Source: Collinsella sp. (GTDB lineage: Bacteria > Actinomycetota > Coriobacteriia > Coriobacteriales > Coriobacteriaceae). Taken from it: 64,000 nucleotides of DNA. A model generated the notes under the pieces. That model had not been told where the DNA came from, made no database searches, and worked only from the letters and a program-made list of their open reading frames with translations. The stretch lies in contig DXMV01000026.1 in NCBI GenBank assembly GCA_019414055.1, forward strand, positions 1 to 64,000, written 5' to 3'. The position numbers were made by a program, and so were the translations under genes. The first letter of the stretch is position 1; the number at the start of each line of letters is the position of its first letter. Below, piece by piece: positions 39,920 to 49,019 of this stretch.

Positions 39920-41623
39920 TTATCCCAGCAGGCTCAGGCCAACAGAGACAAACGCCAGGATAACACCGACGATGGACTCGCCGCCCAGCAGGCCGCTGGC
40001 AACGACCAGGCCCTGCTCCTGGAAGGCGGCATCCTTGGCGGCCTTCTCTTCGTCCGAAAGACCGGCGTTGGCATCGCGGTGTGCGGTCCACTTGTCGTAG
40101 GCGAGCTTGACGCAGGAGCCCAAGAAGGCTGTGAGCGACATGTAGAACGGCAGGTACACGCCCAGGCCGATCATCATGGCCGGAATGCCGAGCCAGTACA
40201 TGACGATACCGGCGATAAAGCCGCCTGCGAACCACGGCACGCTCGGGATGCCCGAGACCATGGTGGCGACCACACTTGCCTGTGCGGCAACGAAGCTCTT
40301 GTCGGGACCAAAGGCGTCCGGACCATAGGCGGCGACGAGCGCGACCATGACGGCCGCGGCGACCAGGGCACCCACGATGCCGCCAATGGCCTGACCGATC
40401 CACTGCGCACGTGGGTTGGTGCCCAGCACGGCGCCGGCCTTAAAGTCGTTCATGACGTCGCCCGCAAGGCCGCACGCCACGGCTACGATGCCGGCGATAA
40501 AGAACAGCTTGACCTGAGCGAGCTGCGCGAAGGCGGCCACGATGAGCATGACGATGAGGCCGAAGATCTCCATGGGGTCGATGCCCGTCTGGCCGCAGCT
40601 CTGCGCGCTCATGATGGTGGTGACAAAGGTGAACAGCGTGACGATGACGGCCGGAACGGGGCCAAGGTCGAGCACGATGGCGATGATCACGGCGATGGCG
40701 GCAGCGCACAGGCCGATGATACCGGCGTCGAGCTTAAGGGAGCCCGAGATGAGCGACTGCTCGTCGGTGTCGGTGGAGCTGTCGGCGGCGAGGCCACGGA
40801 CGATGCCGGCGACCTGCGGCAGGATGTCCTTGAGGACGACGGCGACGCCAAAGCCCATCATGAGGCCCATGCCCAGGGACTTAACAATGCCCTGTGCGGT
40901 CACAACATCGAACAGGCCGGCAGCGGTACCGCCGACGATGATGCCAAAGTTGCCCAGCAGCGCGCCGGCAAACCAGAACGCGACGGGGGCGAAGCCCACC
41001 AAAAAGCCGATGGACAGCAACATGGGCGAGTTATAGATGGCAAAGGTCACGCCGGGGATATTGAGCGTGCACAGCATGCTGGGCACCACGCCCAGGGCGT
41101 CTCGAAGCACGCTGTAGATGCCGGCGATGGCCATGGAGCCAAAGAGCTGCTTGCCAGTCTTGCCGCCGGCCTCGGTGGCGCGCAGGGTCTGAGCTGCGGC
41201 GTTGCCGGTGGGGAACTCCAGCGCGGCGTCCACGATAAAGTGACGGTGGATGAGTGCCGTGGCCAGCAGACCCAGGATGGTGCCGGCGAGTGCCACGATG
41301 AACATGTCGAGCCAGCTGATCTGGTCGGCATAGCCCAGCATCCAGGCGCCCGGGATGGTAAACGCCAGACCGCCGGCGACCATGGCGCCTGCTGACATGA
41401 TGGTGTGGGTGACGTTTGCCTCGTTGAGGCTGGCGTTGCCCATGAGCTTAAGGAAGAACAGCGAGATGACGGCAGCGAAGACGATCGGCCAGGGGAGTGC
41501 GCCCATCTTGAGGGCGGTGTAGGCCGAGCTTGCCGTGATGATCACGCAGCCAAGGACGCCGATGACGACGCCGCGCAGCGTAAGTTGACCGCGCATCGAG
41601 GTGCGGTTCGAGGGATTGCTCAT
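39920..41623 (-). CDS. OPT family oligopeptide transporter
   Basis: The 567-residue protein has about fourteen or more membrane helices and follows the oligopeptide transporter (OPT/YSL) pattern from the first helix (TLRGVVIGVLGCVIITASSAYTA) through EFPTGNAAAQTLRATE in the middle. Such proteins take up peptides or metal chelates by proton symport. AAAGGAG precedes the ATG. It is divergent from coaX and transcribed alone with its own terminator. Confidence 0.92.
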   Translation of the reverse strand: MSNPSNRTSMRGQLTLRGVVIGVLGCVIITASSAYTALKMGALPWPIVFAAVISLFFLKLMGNASLNEANVTHTIMSAGAMVAGGLAFTIPGAWMLGYADQISWLDMFIVALAGTILGLLATALIHRHFIVDAALEFPTGNAAAQTLRATEAGGKTGKQLFGSMAIAGIYSVLRDALGVVPSMLCTLNIPGVTFAIYNSPMLLSIGFLVGFAPVAFWFAGALLGNFGIIVGGTAAGLFDVVTAQGIVKSLGMGLMMGFGVAVVLKDILPQVAGIVRGLAADSSTDTDEQSLISGSLKLDAGIIGLCAAAIAVIIAIVLDLGPVPAVIVTLFTFVTTIMSAQSCGQTGIDPMEIFGLIVMLIVAAFAQLAQVKLFFIAGIVAVACGLAGDVMNDFKAGAVLGTNPRAQWIGQAIGGIVGALVAAAVMVALVAAYGPDAFGPDKSFVAAQASVVATMVSGIPSVPWFAGGFIAGIVMYWLGIPAMMIGLGVYLPFYMSLTAFLGSCVKLAYDKWTAHRDANAGLSDEEKAAKDAAFQEQGLVVASGLLGGESIVGVILAFVSVGLSLLG

Positions 41624-41815
41624 ATAAAACTCCTTTGCGTATATCCGCTTCCCCCGGGAGCGCCGTTACGGATACGGCGCGGGAAGTCGGGTTACCAAGG
41701 GCCGCCGCGTGAGCTCGCAAACGACCGCGCACCAGTATAGCCGCAAGCTAGTCATTTTGGGATGACTGGTTTAGGTAGGCGATATACTGCTGGACAGACG
41801 AAAGGAGCGCCGACG

Positions 41816-42667
41816 ATGCTTAATGGGTACGCATATATATTGACGGTCGACGTGGGCAACACGTTCATTCGCTTTGGCCTGTTTGCAGAGGATTCGGCCG
41901 CGGCGCAGGAATGTCCGCTTGCGACGTGCGAGATCACCACGCCGTTGAGCATCACAGCAGACGAGGCGCGCATGCGTCTCGTGCAGGTCATGGCCGCACT
42001 GGCGGCCGATGCGGGCATGCCGGGTGCGCTTGTGCCCGCGGCTGCTGTGCTGAGCTGCGTGGTCCCGGCGCTCGAGCGCCCGTGGAAGGCGGCACTTTCC
42101 CGCACCTGCACGGGGCGCGTGCTCACCGTGGGGCCGGGACTTAAGACCGGCATGCCCGTGCACTACGACGATCCGGCCGAGATCGGCCCCGACCGCATCG
42201 CCGATGCCGTGGCGGCCCGCGCCGTCTACGGGTCGCCGTGCATCGTGATTGACCTGGGCACGACGACCAATATCGAGGTCATCGACGCGCACGGTACCTT
42301 TGTGGGCGGCGTTATCGCGCCGGGGCTGGCACTCGGCGCCCGTTCGCTCTCGGCGGCAGCAGCGCGCCTACCCCAGGTTGAGCCCTCGGCGCCCACACAT
42401 GTAATCGGCCACAACACGCGTGAGGCCATGCGCTCGGGTGTGGTTTTGGGCGAGGTAGCCCGCATCGACGGCATGCTCGACATGGTGCTTGCCGAGATGC
42501 GCGCGACCAAGGCCGCGGGGGAGGGCGATGTGCCCATCGTCATTACCGGCGACGATGCCGAGGCACTTGCGGCGCTGGTCGGCCATAGCCTGACGGTAGA
42601 CGACGCGCTGACGTTGCGGGGTCTCGCCGAGCTCTACCGCATCAACCAAAAGCCCCGCCGCGCGTAG
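41816..42667 (+). CDS. coaX: Type III pantothenate kinase
   Basis: First step of coenzyme A synthesis: phosphorylation of pantothenate. The 283-residue ASKHA-fold protein has the phosphate-1 motif TVDVGNTFIRFGLF (DVGNT at 12-16), GPDRIADAVAAR and IDLGTTTNIEVID. The start at 41816, behind AAAGGAGCG, removes 18 codons that the open frame would add. It lies upstream of the dCMP deaminase gene by 82 bp on the same strand. Confidence 0.94.
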   Translation: MLNGYAYILTVDVGNTFIRFGLFAEDSAAAQECPLATCEITTPLSITADEARMRLVQVMAALAADAGMPGALVPAAAVLSCVVPALERPWKAALSRTCTGRVLTVGPGLKTGMPVHYDDPAEIGPDRIADAVAARAVYGSPCIVIDLGTTTNIEVIDAHGTFVGGVIAPGLALGARSLSAAAARLPQVEPSAPTHVIGHNTREAMRSGVVLGEVARIDGMLDMVLAEMRATKAAGEGDVPIVITGDDAEALAALVGHSLTVDDALTLRGLAELYRINQKPRRA

Positions 42668-42749
42668 GGCGAGGGGCTGGTGGGATAAGCGCCCCTACCT
42701 TTCACCTGCTACAATGGGCCAAACTATTGCGATTTCGGAGGTGTCTGCC

Positions 42750-43274
42750 ATGTCGGACGATCTTCATCAAACCGCGTCGGGCAAGCGCCGCGACGTTATT
42801 AGCTGGGACGAGTTCTTTATGAGCGTGGCCATCGCCGCGCAGCGCCGTAGCAAGGACCCCAACACGCAGGTGGGAGCATGCATCGCCAGCACCAACCACC
42901 GCATCCTTTCGGTGGGTTACAACGGCACGCCCTCGGCGCTCAACGACGACTTTTTCCCGTGGGGTACGAGCGATGACCCGCTGCAGGACAAGCACAACTA
43001 CGTGGTCCATGCCGAGGCCAACGCCGTGCTCAACTACCGTGGCTCGCTCAAGGACCTCGAGGGTTCCACGGTCTACGTCACGCTGTTCCCGTGCCACGAC
43101 TGCGCCAAGATCCTGGCGCAGGTGGGCGTGGGCGAGGTCGTCTACCTGGACAATAAGTATGCCGACACCGATGACGGCCGTATCAGCCGCCGCATTCTCG
43201 ACTCCTGCGGCATCAGCTACCGCCAGGTCATCGTCGATGTCCAGATTGGTACCGGGGAGCAGACTCAGCAGTAG
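42750..43274 (+). CDS. Deoxycytidylate (dCMP) deaminase
   Basis: Zinc enzyme making dUMP from dCMP for thymidylate synthesis. The 174-residue protein has the deaminase motifs HAEANAVLN (His87, catalytic Glu89) and PCHDCAK (Cys115, Cys118) with GYNGTPSALNDD upstream, as in ComEB-type proteins. GGAGGTG precedes the ATG at 42750; the open frame adds 12 unsupported codons. Confidence 0.94.
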   Translation: MSDDLHQTASGKRRDVISWDEFFMSVAIAAQRRSKDPNTQVGACIASTNHRILSVGYNGTPSALNDDFFPWGTSDDPLQDKHNYVVHAEANAVLNYRGSLKDLEGSTVYVTLFPCHDCAKILAQVGVGEVVYLDNKYADTDDGRISRRILDSCGISYRQVIVDVQIGTGEQTQQ

Positions 43275-43444
43275 CGCGTGCCAACGCCAGCTGGCGGCAA
43301 AACAGCCAAAAGAGACCCGTCCCAAATTGACTGCTCGTGAAAGTCGTGTCCGCACGCATGGCTGGCGCCTAAGCGGGTACATGGCTGTAGTAACATAGCC
43401 CCTGTCCGCGGGCGTGCCCGCGTTATTGTGAGAAAGGAGCCCCT

Positions 43445-43723
43445 GTGGCTGTTAACGAAGAGCTGCTTAAGAAGGTTCTTGAAGAGATTCGCCCCAACCT
43501 GCAGGCCGATGGCGGCGATATGGAGTATGTGGGCGTCGACGACGAGGGTGTTGTCAAGCTGGAGCTGCAGGGCGCCTGCGCCGGCTGCCCCATGAGCTCG
43601 CTAACCCTTTCCATGGGTATCGAGCGCATCCTGAAGGAGCATGTGCCCGGCGTTACCCGCGTTGAGCAGGTCAATGCTTCCGGCGAGGCCGAGGACCTGT
43701 ACGACGAGTACGCGCCGTTCTAA
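43445..43723 (+). CDS. NifU C-terminal-domain iron-sulfur scaffold protein
   Basis: The 92-residue protein is a stand-alone NifU C-terminal domain. QADGGDMEYVGVDD and GACAGCPMSSLT carry the cluster-binding pair Cys45 and Cys48. It likely assembles or carries [4Fe-4S] clusters. It starts at GTG 43445 with AAAGGAG 5 nt before it. The upstream region holds a short GCGGGC/GCCCGC hairpin. Confidence 0.93.
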   Translation: MAVNEELLKKVLEEIRPNLQADGGDMEYVGVDDEGVVKLELQGACAGCPMSSLTLSMGIERILKEHVPGVTRVEQVNASGEAEDLYDEYAPF

Positions 43724-43832
43724 GACGCGAAAGCTGCGGACGGTACGCTCCGCATAGACGTTACGCCCAAATTTGCGGCTGCGAGCGTAAGGCCCGCGGC
43801 CGCATTTGTATGTAGGGAGCAGGGGGATCGAT

Positions 43833-44654
43833 ATGCTCAACGACCTCTACCATATGCTTGATCCCGTCGCGATCTCGGCGGGCCCCATCACCATCTACTG
43901 GTACGGCCTGGCCTATGTGGTCGGCGCCCTGCTTACGGCAGTCGTTATGTATCGCACGCAGCGCCGCTGGGGCTTCGACATTACGATTGATGACCTGACG
44001 AGCGTCGTGGTCGGCGCGGTCTTTGGCCTCATCATCGGCGCGCGCCTGTTTTACGTCGTCTTTTACGGCGATGGCTACTATTGGACCCACCCGCTCGAGA
44101 TCTTTGCCACCAACGAGGGCGGCATGAGCTTCCACGGTGGCCTGGTCGGCGGCATCTTGGGCGGCATCATCGTGTGCCGCATGTATAAGCTCGACGCCTG
44201 GACCATCGCCGACCTTGCCGTTATCGGCGCTCCGCTGGCGCTGTGCCTGGGACGCTGCGCCAACTTCGTAAACGGTGAGCTGTGGGGTAAGCCGACCGAT
44301 CTGCCCTGGGGTGTGGTCTTTGGCGGCACCGCGGGCAATATGCCGCGCCATCCCTCCCAGCTCTACGAGGCGTTTCTAGAGGGCATTGTGCTCTTCTGCA
44401 TCCTGCAGGTGCTCAGTCGCAAAAAACCGCTGCTGCCCCAGGGTACGTTTATGGGCGTCTTTGTGATGGGCTACGGCATCGTTCGCTTTTTGATTGAGTT
44501 TGTGCGCGTGCCCGATGCCCAGCTGGGCTATTTGCTGGGAGGCGTTATCACCATGGGCCAGCTGCTGAGTTTGCCGCTCGTGATTGCCGGCCTGGTGCTC
44601 ATCATCTTCGCCCGACACCGCAATCGCCCCCAGCGCATCTACCTCGACGCCTAA
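43833..44654 (+). CDS. lgt: Prolipoprotein diacylglyceryl transferase
   Basis: Integral membrane enzyme that attaches diacylglycerol to the lipobox Cys of prolipoproteins. The 273-residue protein has seven expected helices, the conserved FHGGLVGG motif and the Lgt signature LGRCANFVNGELWG, followed by RHPSQLYEAFLEG. The start at 43833 follows AGGGGGAT. It would process lipoproteins such as the amino acid binding protein at 20710. A GGGACAGG hairpin begins 5 nt after its stop. Confidence 0.95.
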   Translation: MLNDLYHMLDPVAISAGPITIYWYGLAYVVGALLTAVVMYRTQRRWGFDITIDDLTSVVVGAVFGLIIGARLFYVVFYGDGYYWTHPLEIFATNEGGMSFHGGLVGGILGGIIVCRMYKLDAWTIADLAVIGAPLALCLGRCANFVNGELWGKPTDLPWGVVFGGTAGNMPRHPSQLYEAFLEGIVLFCILQVLSRKKPLLPQGTFMGVFVMGYGIVRFLIEFVRVPDAQLGYLLGGVITMGQLLSLPLVIAGLVLIIFARHRNRPQRIYLDA

Positions 44655-44659
44655 CCACC

Positions 44660-44700
44660 AAAACCACCACAAAGGGGACAGGCACCTTTGTGGTGGTTTT
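44660..44700 (+). repeat. GGGGACAGG-loop hairpin, copy 5
   Basis: AAAACCACCACAAAGG (44660-44675) and its exact inverse (44685-44700) form a perfect 16-bp stem; the 9-nt loop GGACAGGCA carries the shared motif together with the last stem bases. It starts 5 nt after the lgt stop and its T-rich 3' end could let it act as a terminator. Confidence 0.88.
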
Positions 44701-44737
44701 GCCGAGTTTGATAGGTTTCTAGAAAGGCTTTCGGACT

Positions 44738-46921
44738 GTGAAGGATTCCGACCTCTCCACAACGGCTGCGCGCGACGCTGCCCGCATCGTCTGGTTTAAG
44801 CGCTACCCCGCCAAGCAGACACTCATCGCATTTTTGCTCGCGCTGTTGGCGACCACGGCGTTTTCCATCGATCCCGCCCCGGTGTCGAGCAACGCAGTCT
44901 TGACGATTGACCCCAAAGCCTCGGGCATGCTGTACGTGTGCTACGAGGTGCTCCTCTCGTTTGCCGGCCATACCGACGCGGTCATGCTGCTTGCACTTGC
45001 CTGCCTGCTCACGCTGCCGTTTCGCTACGTATTCTTTGGCCGCGGCGACGCTTGGCGTCCCTCGGTGATCCTTCCGTCGCTGTTTTTCGCCATCTGCATG
45101 GTGTTCGGCCGCAGCTACGACCTCATCGATTCGGCCGAGATTGTGCTCGGCGACAAGGCTCGCATCATCTGCGCCTGGATAGGCGGTGCGGGCTGGATGC
45201 TCCTAGCGATCGTGGCCTTCTATCTGGCTTTTGAGTGTCTAGATTGGCTGAGCTCTCGGCGCATCCCGTTTTCTGAGGCGCACTTTGGCCGCGTATGGCG
45301 TGTGGCTCACGCCGTGCTCTCGGTCCATCCCTTTGCCGGGCCCTTCCTGGTGCTTATGGTCGCCTGGGCGCCCACGCTCATCGCTTCGCTGCCCGGCCTT
45401 TTTATGGGAGATACGGGTGCGCAGATTCGCCAGTGGTTCAACTACCCCAACGGCACGAGTGACTACCTGCGTCTGCTCAATCCCAATGTGTTGCTCAACG
45501 GACATCACCCCGTGGCGCACACGGCTATCATCGGTTCGTGCGTCCAGCTGGGGCTTTCACTGTTCAACAGCGCCAACGCAGGTCTTGCCATCTACACCTG
45601 CGCTCAGTTCGTCATTACGGCCGCCTGCATGGCCTATTCCATCTCGTCGCTGCGCAAGCTGGGCGTGAGCTTGCCGATCCGCGGCGTGATCTTGCTGTTC
45701 TTTGTGTCTATGCCCATGTTCTCCAACTACGCGGCCCTGCTTACCAAAGATGTGCTGTTTGCCGACGCGTTTTTGGTGCTGTTGGTGCAGACCGTGAAGC
45801 TCGTGGCCTGCGGCCTGCCCCGTCGCGATGCCAATGCCGAGCGTGCGGGCGAACAGAGGCCCGTGCTCTTTGCGCGCCATGACTGGCTGCTGCTCGCTCT
45901 GGGTGCCATGGGTTCCACGTTTCTGCGCAACGGCGGCCTGGTGTTTCCCCTGGCGGCATGCGTAATCGCGGCGGCGTTTTGCGCATGGGACGCGCATGTG
46001 GCTCGTCGTGCAGTCAAGCAGGCCGGTGCTGCGCCTTCGGGCGCCATCTCGCGTTTCCGCTGGGTGGGAGTTCTTGCGGTGCTTGGACTCTGCCTTGCCT
46101 CTAATGTGTACTTCACCAAGGTCTTTATGCCGGCGCATGACATTACGCCTGGTTCCAAGCGCGAAATCCTCTCGATTCCGTTCCAGCAGACGGCTCGTTT
46201 CGTCCAAAAGCACGACGGCCTCAACTCGGGTGTCAACCCTACGGTTAAGGAGGACGGCACTATCGTGGAGGCTCCTTGCGACGGCTTGGTGACCGACGAT
46301 GAGCGTGCCGTGATCGACCGTGTGCTCAAGTACGACAATCTGGGCCGCCGCTACAACCCGGATAAGTCGGACGCCGTCAAAAATTGCTTTAACGAGTACG
46401 CCTCGCAGGAGGACATCAAGGCCTATTTTGAGGTCTGGGCGCAGATGTTCAAAAAGGATCCCGAGTGCTACATCTCGGCGCTCATCAATAACTACTACGG
46501 CTACTTTTATCCGAGTGCCCGCGATGCGTGGGTCTACAGCACGGCGCGCAGTGCCGAGATTATGGCGAAGCCCGATAACCTCAAGTACTTTGACTTCCAT
46601 CCGGTCGATAGCAAGGTTGTGCGCTGGTGCGACCACCTGATCAACCTGTATCGCGTGGCGGTGCAGCGCATTCCGTTTATCTCGCTCACCATGAGCTCGG
46701 CCACCTATGTGTGGATCATGATCGCCGTGGTGGTCTATCTGCTACGTCGTCATTCATGGCGCGGTCTGGCCATTTGGTTGCCGCTGCTGGGCGTGCTTGC
46801 CGTGTGCCTGATCGGTCCCTGCAACGGTTCGACCTATATGCGCTACCTGTATCCGGTTATCGCCTGCATGCCCTTTGCCATCGGCGCCACCATCACTCGC
46901 AGCGACCTCCTCTGGTCCTAA
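44738..46921 (+). CDS. Large polytopic membrane protein (DUF6020-like, possible GT-C glycosyltransferase)
   Basis: The 727-residue protein has about twelve to fourteen membrane helices, with an outer loop of some 150 residues near 480-640. An early acidic segment (PGLFMGDTGAQIRQWFNY) after helix 6, and NGHHPVAHTAI, recall the first loop of GT-C-type glycosyltransferases and of DUF6020 proteins from Firmicutes and Coriobacteria. Such proteins may transfer lipid-linked sugars, but this is inference. It starts at GTG 44738 with AAAGG upstream. Hairpins of the GGGACAGG family lie directly before and after the gene. Confidence 0.7.
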   Translation: MKDSDLSTTAARDAARIVWFKRYPAKQTLIAFLLALLATTAFSIDPAPVSSNAVLTIDPKASGMLYVCYEVLLSFAGHTDAVMLLALACLLTLPFRYVFFGRGDAWRPSVILPSLFFAICMVFGRSYDLIDSAEIVLGDKARIICAWIGGAGWMLLAIVAFYLAFECLDWLSSRRIPFSEAHFGRVWRVAHAVLSVHPFAGPFLVLMVAWAPTLIASLPGLFMGDTGAQIRQWFNYPNGTSDYLRLLNPNVLLNGHHPVAHTAIIGSCVQLGLSLFNSANAGLAIYTCAQFVITAACMAYSISSLRKLGVSLPIRGVILLFFVSMPMFSNYAALLTKDVLFADAFLVLLVQTVKLVACGLPRRDANAERAGEQRPVLFARHDWLLLALGAMGSTFLRNGGLVFPLAACVIAAAFCAWDAHVARRAVKQAGAAPSGAISRFRWVGVLAVLGLCLASNVYFTKVFMPAHDITPGSKREILSIPFQQTARFVQKHDGLNSGVNPTVKEDGTIVEAPCDGLVTDDERAVIDRVLKYDNLGRRYNPDKSDAVKNCFNEYASQEDIKAYFEVWAQMFKKDPECYISALINNYYGYFYPSARDAWVYSTARSAEIMAKPDNLKYFDFHPVDSKVVRWCDHLINLYRVAVQRIPFISLTMSSATYVWIMIAVVVYLLRRHSWRGLAIWLPLLGVLAVCLIGPCNGSTYMRYLYPVIACMPFAIGATITRSDLLWS

Positions 46922-46922
46922 T

Positions 46923-46955
46923 TTGGTGCAAAGGGGACAGGTTGCTTTGCACCAA
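46923..46955 (+). repeat. GGGGACAGG-loop hairpin, copy 6
   Basis: TTGGTGCAAAG (46923-46933) and CTTTGCACCAA (46945-46955) pair exactly around a GGGACAGGTTG loop. It begins 1 nt after the stop codon of the membrane-protein gene. Confidence 0.85.
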
Positions 46956-47086
46956 GGGGCTGTATCATCACGACGCCTTCATTTTGGGGTTTATCTCGCA
47001 GGCCAGTAGGTATATCATAACGACGTTTGTTTATATTGCCCGAGCATCTGCGCTGGGCTTTAGGTCGAAACCGATAGGAGACACGT

Positions 47087-47893
47087 ATGTCCGGACACTC
47101 TAAGTGGGCCACAACCAAGCATCGTAAGGGCGCGCAGGACGCCAAGCGTTCCGCCCTCTTCTCCAAGCTGAGCCGCAACATCACCGTTGCTGCCCGTCTC
47201 GGCGGCGACCCGCTGCCCGAGAACAACGCCAGCCTCGCTGCTGCTGTTGCCAAGGCCAAGGCTCAGTCCATGCCTAAGGACAAGATCAAGTCCGCTATCG
47301 ACAAGGCCTTCGGTTCGGGTGCCGATGCCGCCGTCTACGAGAACATCGTGTACGAGGGCTATGGTCCCGCCGGTGTTGCCGTCTACGTTGACTGCCTGAC
47401 CGATAACCGCAACCGTACCGCCGCCGATGTCCGTTCTGCCTTCTCCCACGCTGGTGGCAACCTGGGCACCTCCGGCTCCGTCGCCTTCCAGTTTGAGCGC
47501 AAGGGCCAGATCGTCGTCGCCAAGGAGATCCTGGACGAGAACGCCAAGAAGGAGACCATGATCGCCAACGGTGCTGCCGGTGACGAGGACGAGTTCATGA
47601 TGGCAATCGCCGAGGCCGGTGGCGAGGACTACGAGGACGCCGGCGAGGAGTGGATCGTCTGGACCGCTGCTAACGACGTCATGGCTGTCTCCAAGGCACT
47701 CGAGGAGCAGGGCGTCCAGGTCAAGGGTTCCGAGACCACCATGGTTCCGACCACCCCGACCGAGGTCTCCGGTACCGACGCCAAGAAGGTTCAGCGCCTC
47801 ATCGATCGCCTCGAGGAGCTCGACGACGTCCAGGACGTCTACAGCACCATGGATATGACCGACGAGGTCATCGCTGCCCTCGAGGAGGAGTAG
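47087..47893 (+). CDS. yebC: YebC/PmpR-family protein
   Basis: Conserved protein of the YebC group, reported as a transcriptional regulator and more recently as a factor helping ribosomes through difficult sequences. The N-terminal MSGHSKWATTKHRKGAQDAKR and later YEGYGPAGVAVYVDCLTDN are diagnostic. It is 268 residues, about 20 more than E. coli YebC, with the additional acidic residues in the MIANGAAGDEDEFMMAIAEA region. TAGGAGA precedes the ATG. A terminator follows at 47963. Confidence 0.95.
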   Translation: MSGHSKWATTKHRKGAQDAKRSALFSKLSRNITVAARLGGDPLPENNASLAAAVAKAKAQSMPKDKIKSAIDKAFGSGADAAVYENIVYEGYGPAGVAVYVDCLTDNRNRTAADVRSAFSHAGGNLGTSGSVAFQFERKGQIVVAKEILDENAKKETMIANGAAGDEDEFMMAIAEAGGEDYEDAGEEWIVWTAANDVMAVSKALEEQGVQVKGSETTMVPTTPTEVSGTDAKKVQRLIDRLEELDDVQDVYSTMDMTDEVIAALEEE

Positions 47894-47962
47894 CGCCCGC
47901 GCGGGTTAAGCCGCGCATATCTGGGCATAATGAAGCGAGCATGCAAGCCTCGTGGAATAGAT

Positions 47963-48005
47963 GAGCCGGATCCGCGTGCGTAGAGCACCGGACCCGGCTC
48001 TTTTA
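47963..48005 (+). terminator. Terminator of yebC
   Basis: GAGCCGGATCCG pairs with CGGACCCGGCTC with one mismatched pair in the stem, followed by TTTTATAAT. The same T/A stretch could supply part of the AmaP-operon promoter. Confidence 0.8.
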
Positions 48006-48059
48006 TAATGATGCGAATCGTTTTGCATTTTGTGGACCGAGACCCGAAAGGAGCGCCGC

Positions 48060-48605
48060 ATGCGCGTGCTCAAACGAGCCCTAGCAATCGTGTACCTTGC
48101 CGCCGCCATCGTGGCGCTGGGCACGCTTGTCTGCCAGTTCTGGGGACCGTATACGTATCGCTTTATGTTGCTGTTGCGTGACACCATGCCTCGCGTCGTC
48201 GTTACGGTGTGCGCCGCCATCGTGGCGCTTGGCGTGCTCATTGGGTTTTTCCGCTTGATGTTCGCGCGTCGCGAGCCGTCCTGCGTGCATCCGGCGGGGG
48301 AGCGCAATATCGAGGTCACGCTCGCAGCGCTTTCCTCGTGCGCCCGCGCCGCGGCGGAGTGCGATGATCGTGTGATGGTTGAACATATCGAGGCACGCGT
48401 TCAAGGCTCCGACGAGTCGCGCGTTCGTTTTAAGGTAGAGGCCATCGCACTCGACGACCGGGACGTGGCCTCCCAAGCTATCGCGATGCAGCAGCGCATC
48501 GAGAAGGCCTGCGACACCATGCTCGGCACGCCGGGCACGACCGCGCGCGTCCGTTTTTTGCCGTCCAAGACTACCGTCCAGACCGTGGAGGTTTCCGGTG
48601 AGTGA
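48060..48605 (+). CDS. amaP: AmaP-type alkaline shock response membrane anchor protein
   Basis: The 181-residue protein has two N-terminal membrane helices (about residues 6-27 and 44-66) and a soluble domain related to Asp23, the AmaP layout. In staphylococci AmaP anchors Asp23 to the membrane. The gene is followed by a DUF2273 protein and an Asp23 protein, the standard set. The start at 48060 follows GAAAGGAG. Its stop overlaps the next start by 8 nt. Confidence 0.83.
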   Translation: MRVLKRALAIVYLAAAIVALGTLVCQFWGPYTYRFMLLLRDTMPRVVVTVCAAIVALGVLIGFFRLMFARREPSCVHPAGERNIEVTLAALSSCARAAAECDDRVMVEHIEARVQGSDESRVRFKVEAIALDDRDVASQAIAMQQRIEKACDTMLGTPGTTARVRFLPSKTTVQTVEVSGE

Positions 48606-48975
48606 TACCAACCAAGACAAGACCGCCCGCACGCCGCGCCTGACGATCGATCAGAACGCTACGCCGGCAGGCGAGTCCGCCGACACCAAGCCCGAGGCCG
48701 GCGAGCAGCACGACAGCGCCGCCAACGACTTTGACGAGGCCATGGGTCTCATCAAAGGTACGGGCGCTGCTATCTGGAGCTACGCCGTGCGCCACCCCAA
48801 CACTACGCTCGGCGCCGTGGCAGGCTTTATCCTCGCCGTGCTGGTACTTACGTTGGGCCTGTGGGACACGCTCGTCATCGCATTCTTTGTGCTGATCGGT
48901 GCCGTGATCGGCCAGATTCGCGACGGCGAGAACGGTATCGTCAACTTCTTCGGCCGTCTGTTTAGCGGCCGCTAA
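48598..48975 (+). CDS. DUF2273 family small membrane protein
   Basis: The 125-residue protein has a 55-residue polar N-terminus and two membrane helices (TTLGAVAGFILAVLVLTLGL and TLVIAFFVLIGAVIGQIRDG), ending in FFGRLFSGR. This is the DUF2273 pattern, found between AmaP and Asp23 genes. The N-terminal extension is longer than in most members (about 60-80 residues). It starts at GTG 48598, 6 nt after GGAGG and inside the end of the AmaP gene, so translation is coupled. Confidence 0.85.
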   Translation: MSDTNQDKTARTPRLTIDQNATPAGESADTKPEAGEQHDSAANDFDEAMGLIKGTGAAIWSYAVRHPNTTLGAVAGFILAVLVLTLGLWDTLVIAFFVLIGAVIGQIRDGENGIVNFFGRLFSGR

Positions 48976-49019
48976 TACGTATTCGACTGTCGCATCCGTG
49001 GCAGGCATAAGGAGGAACC

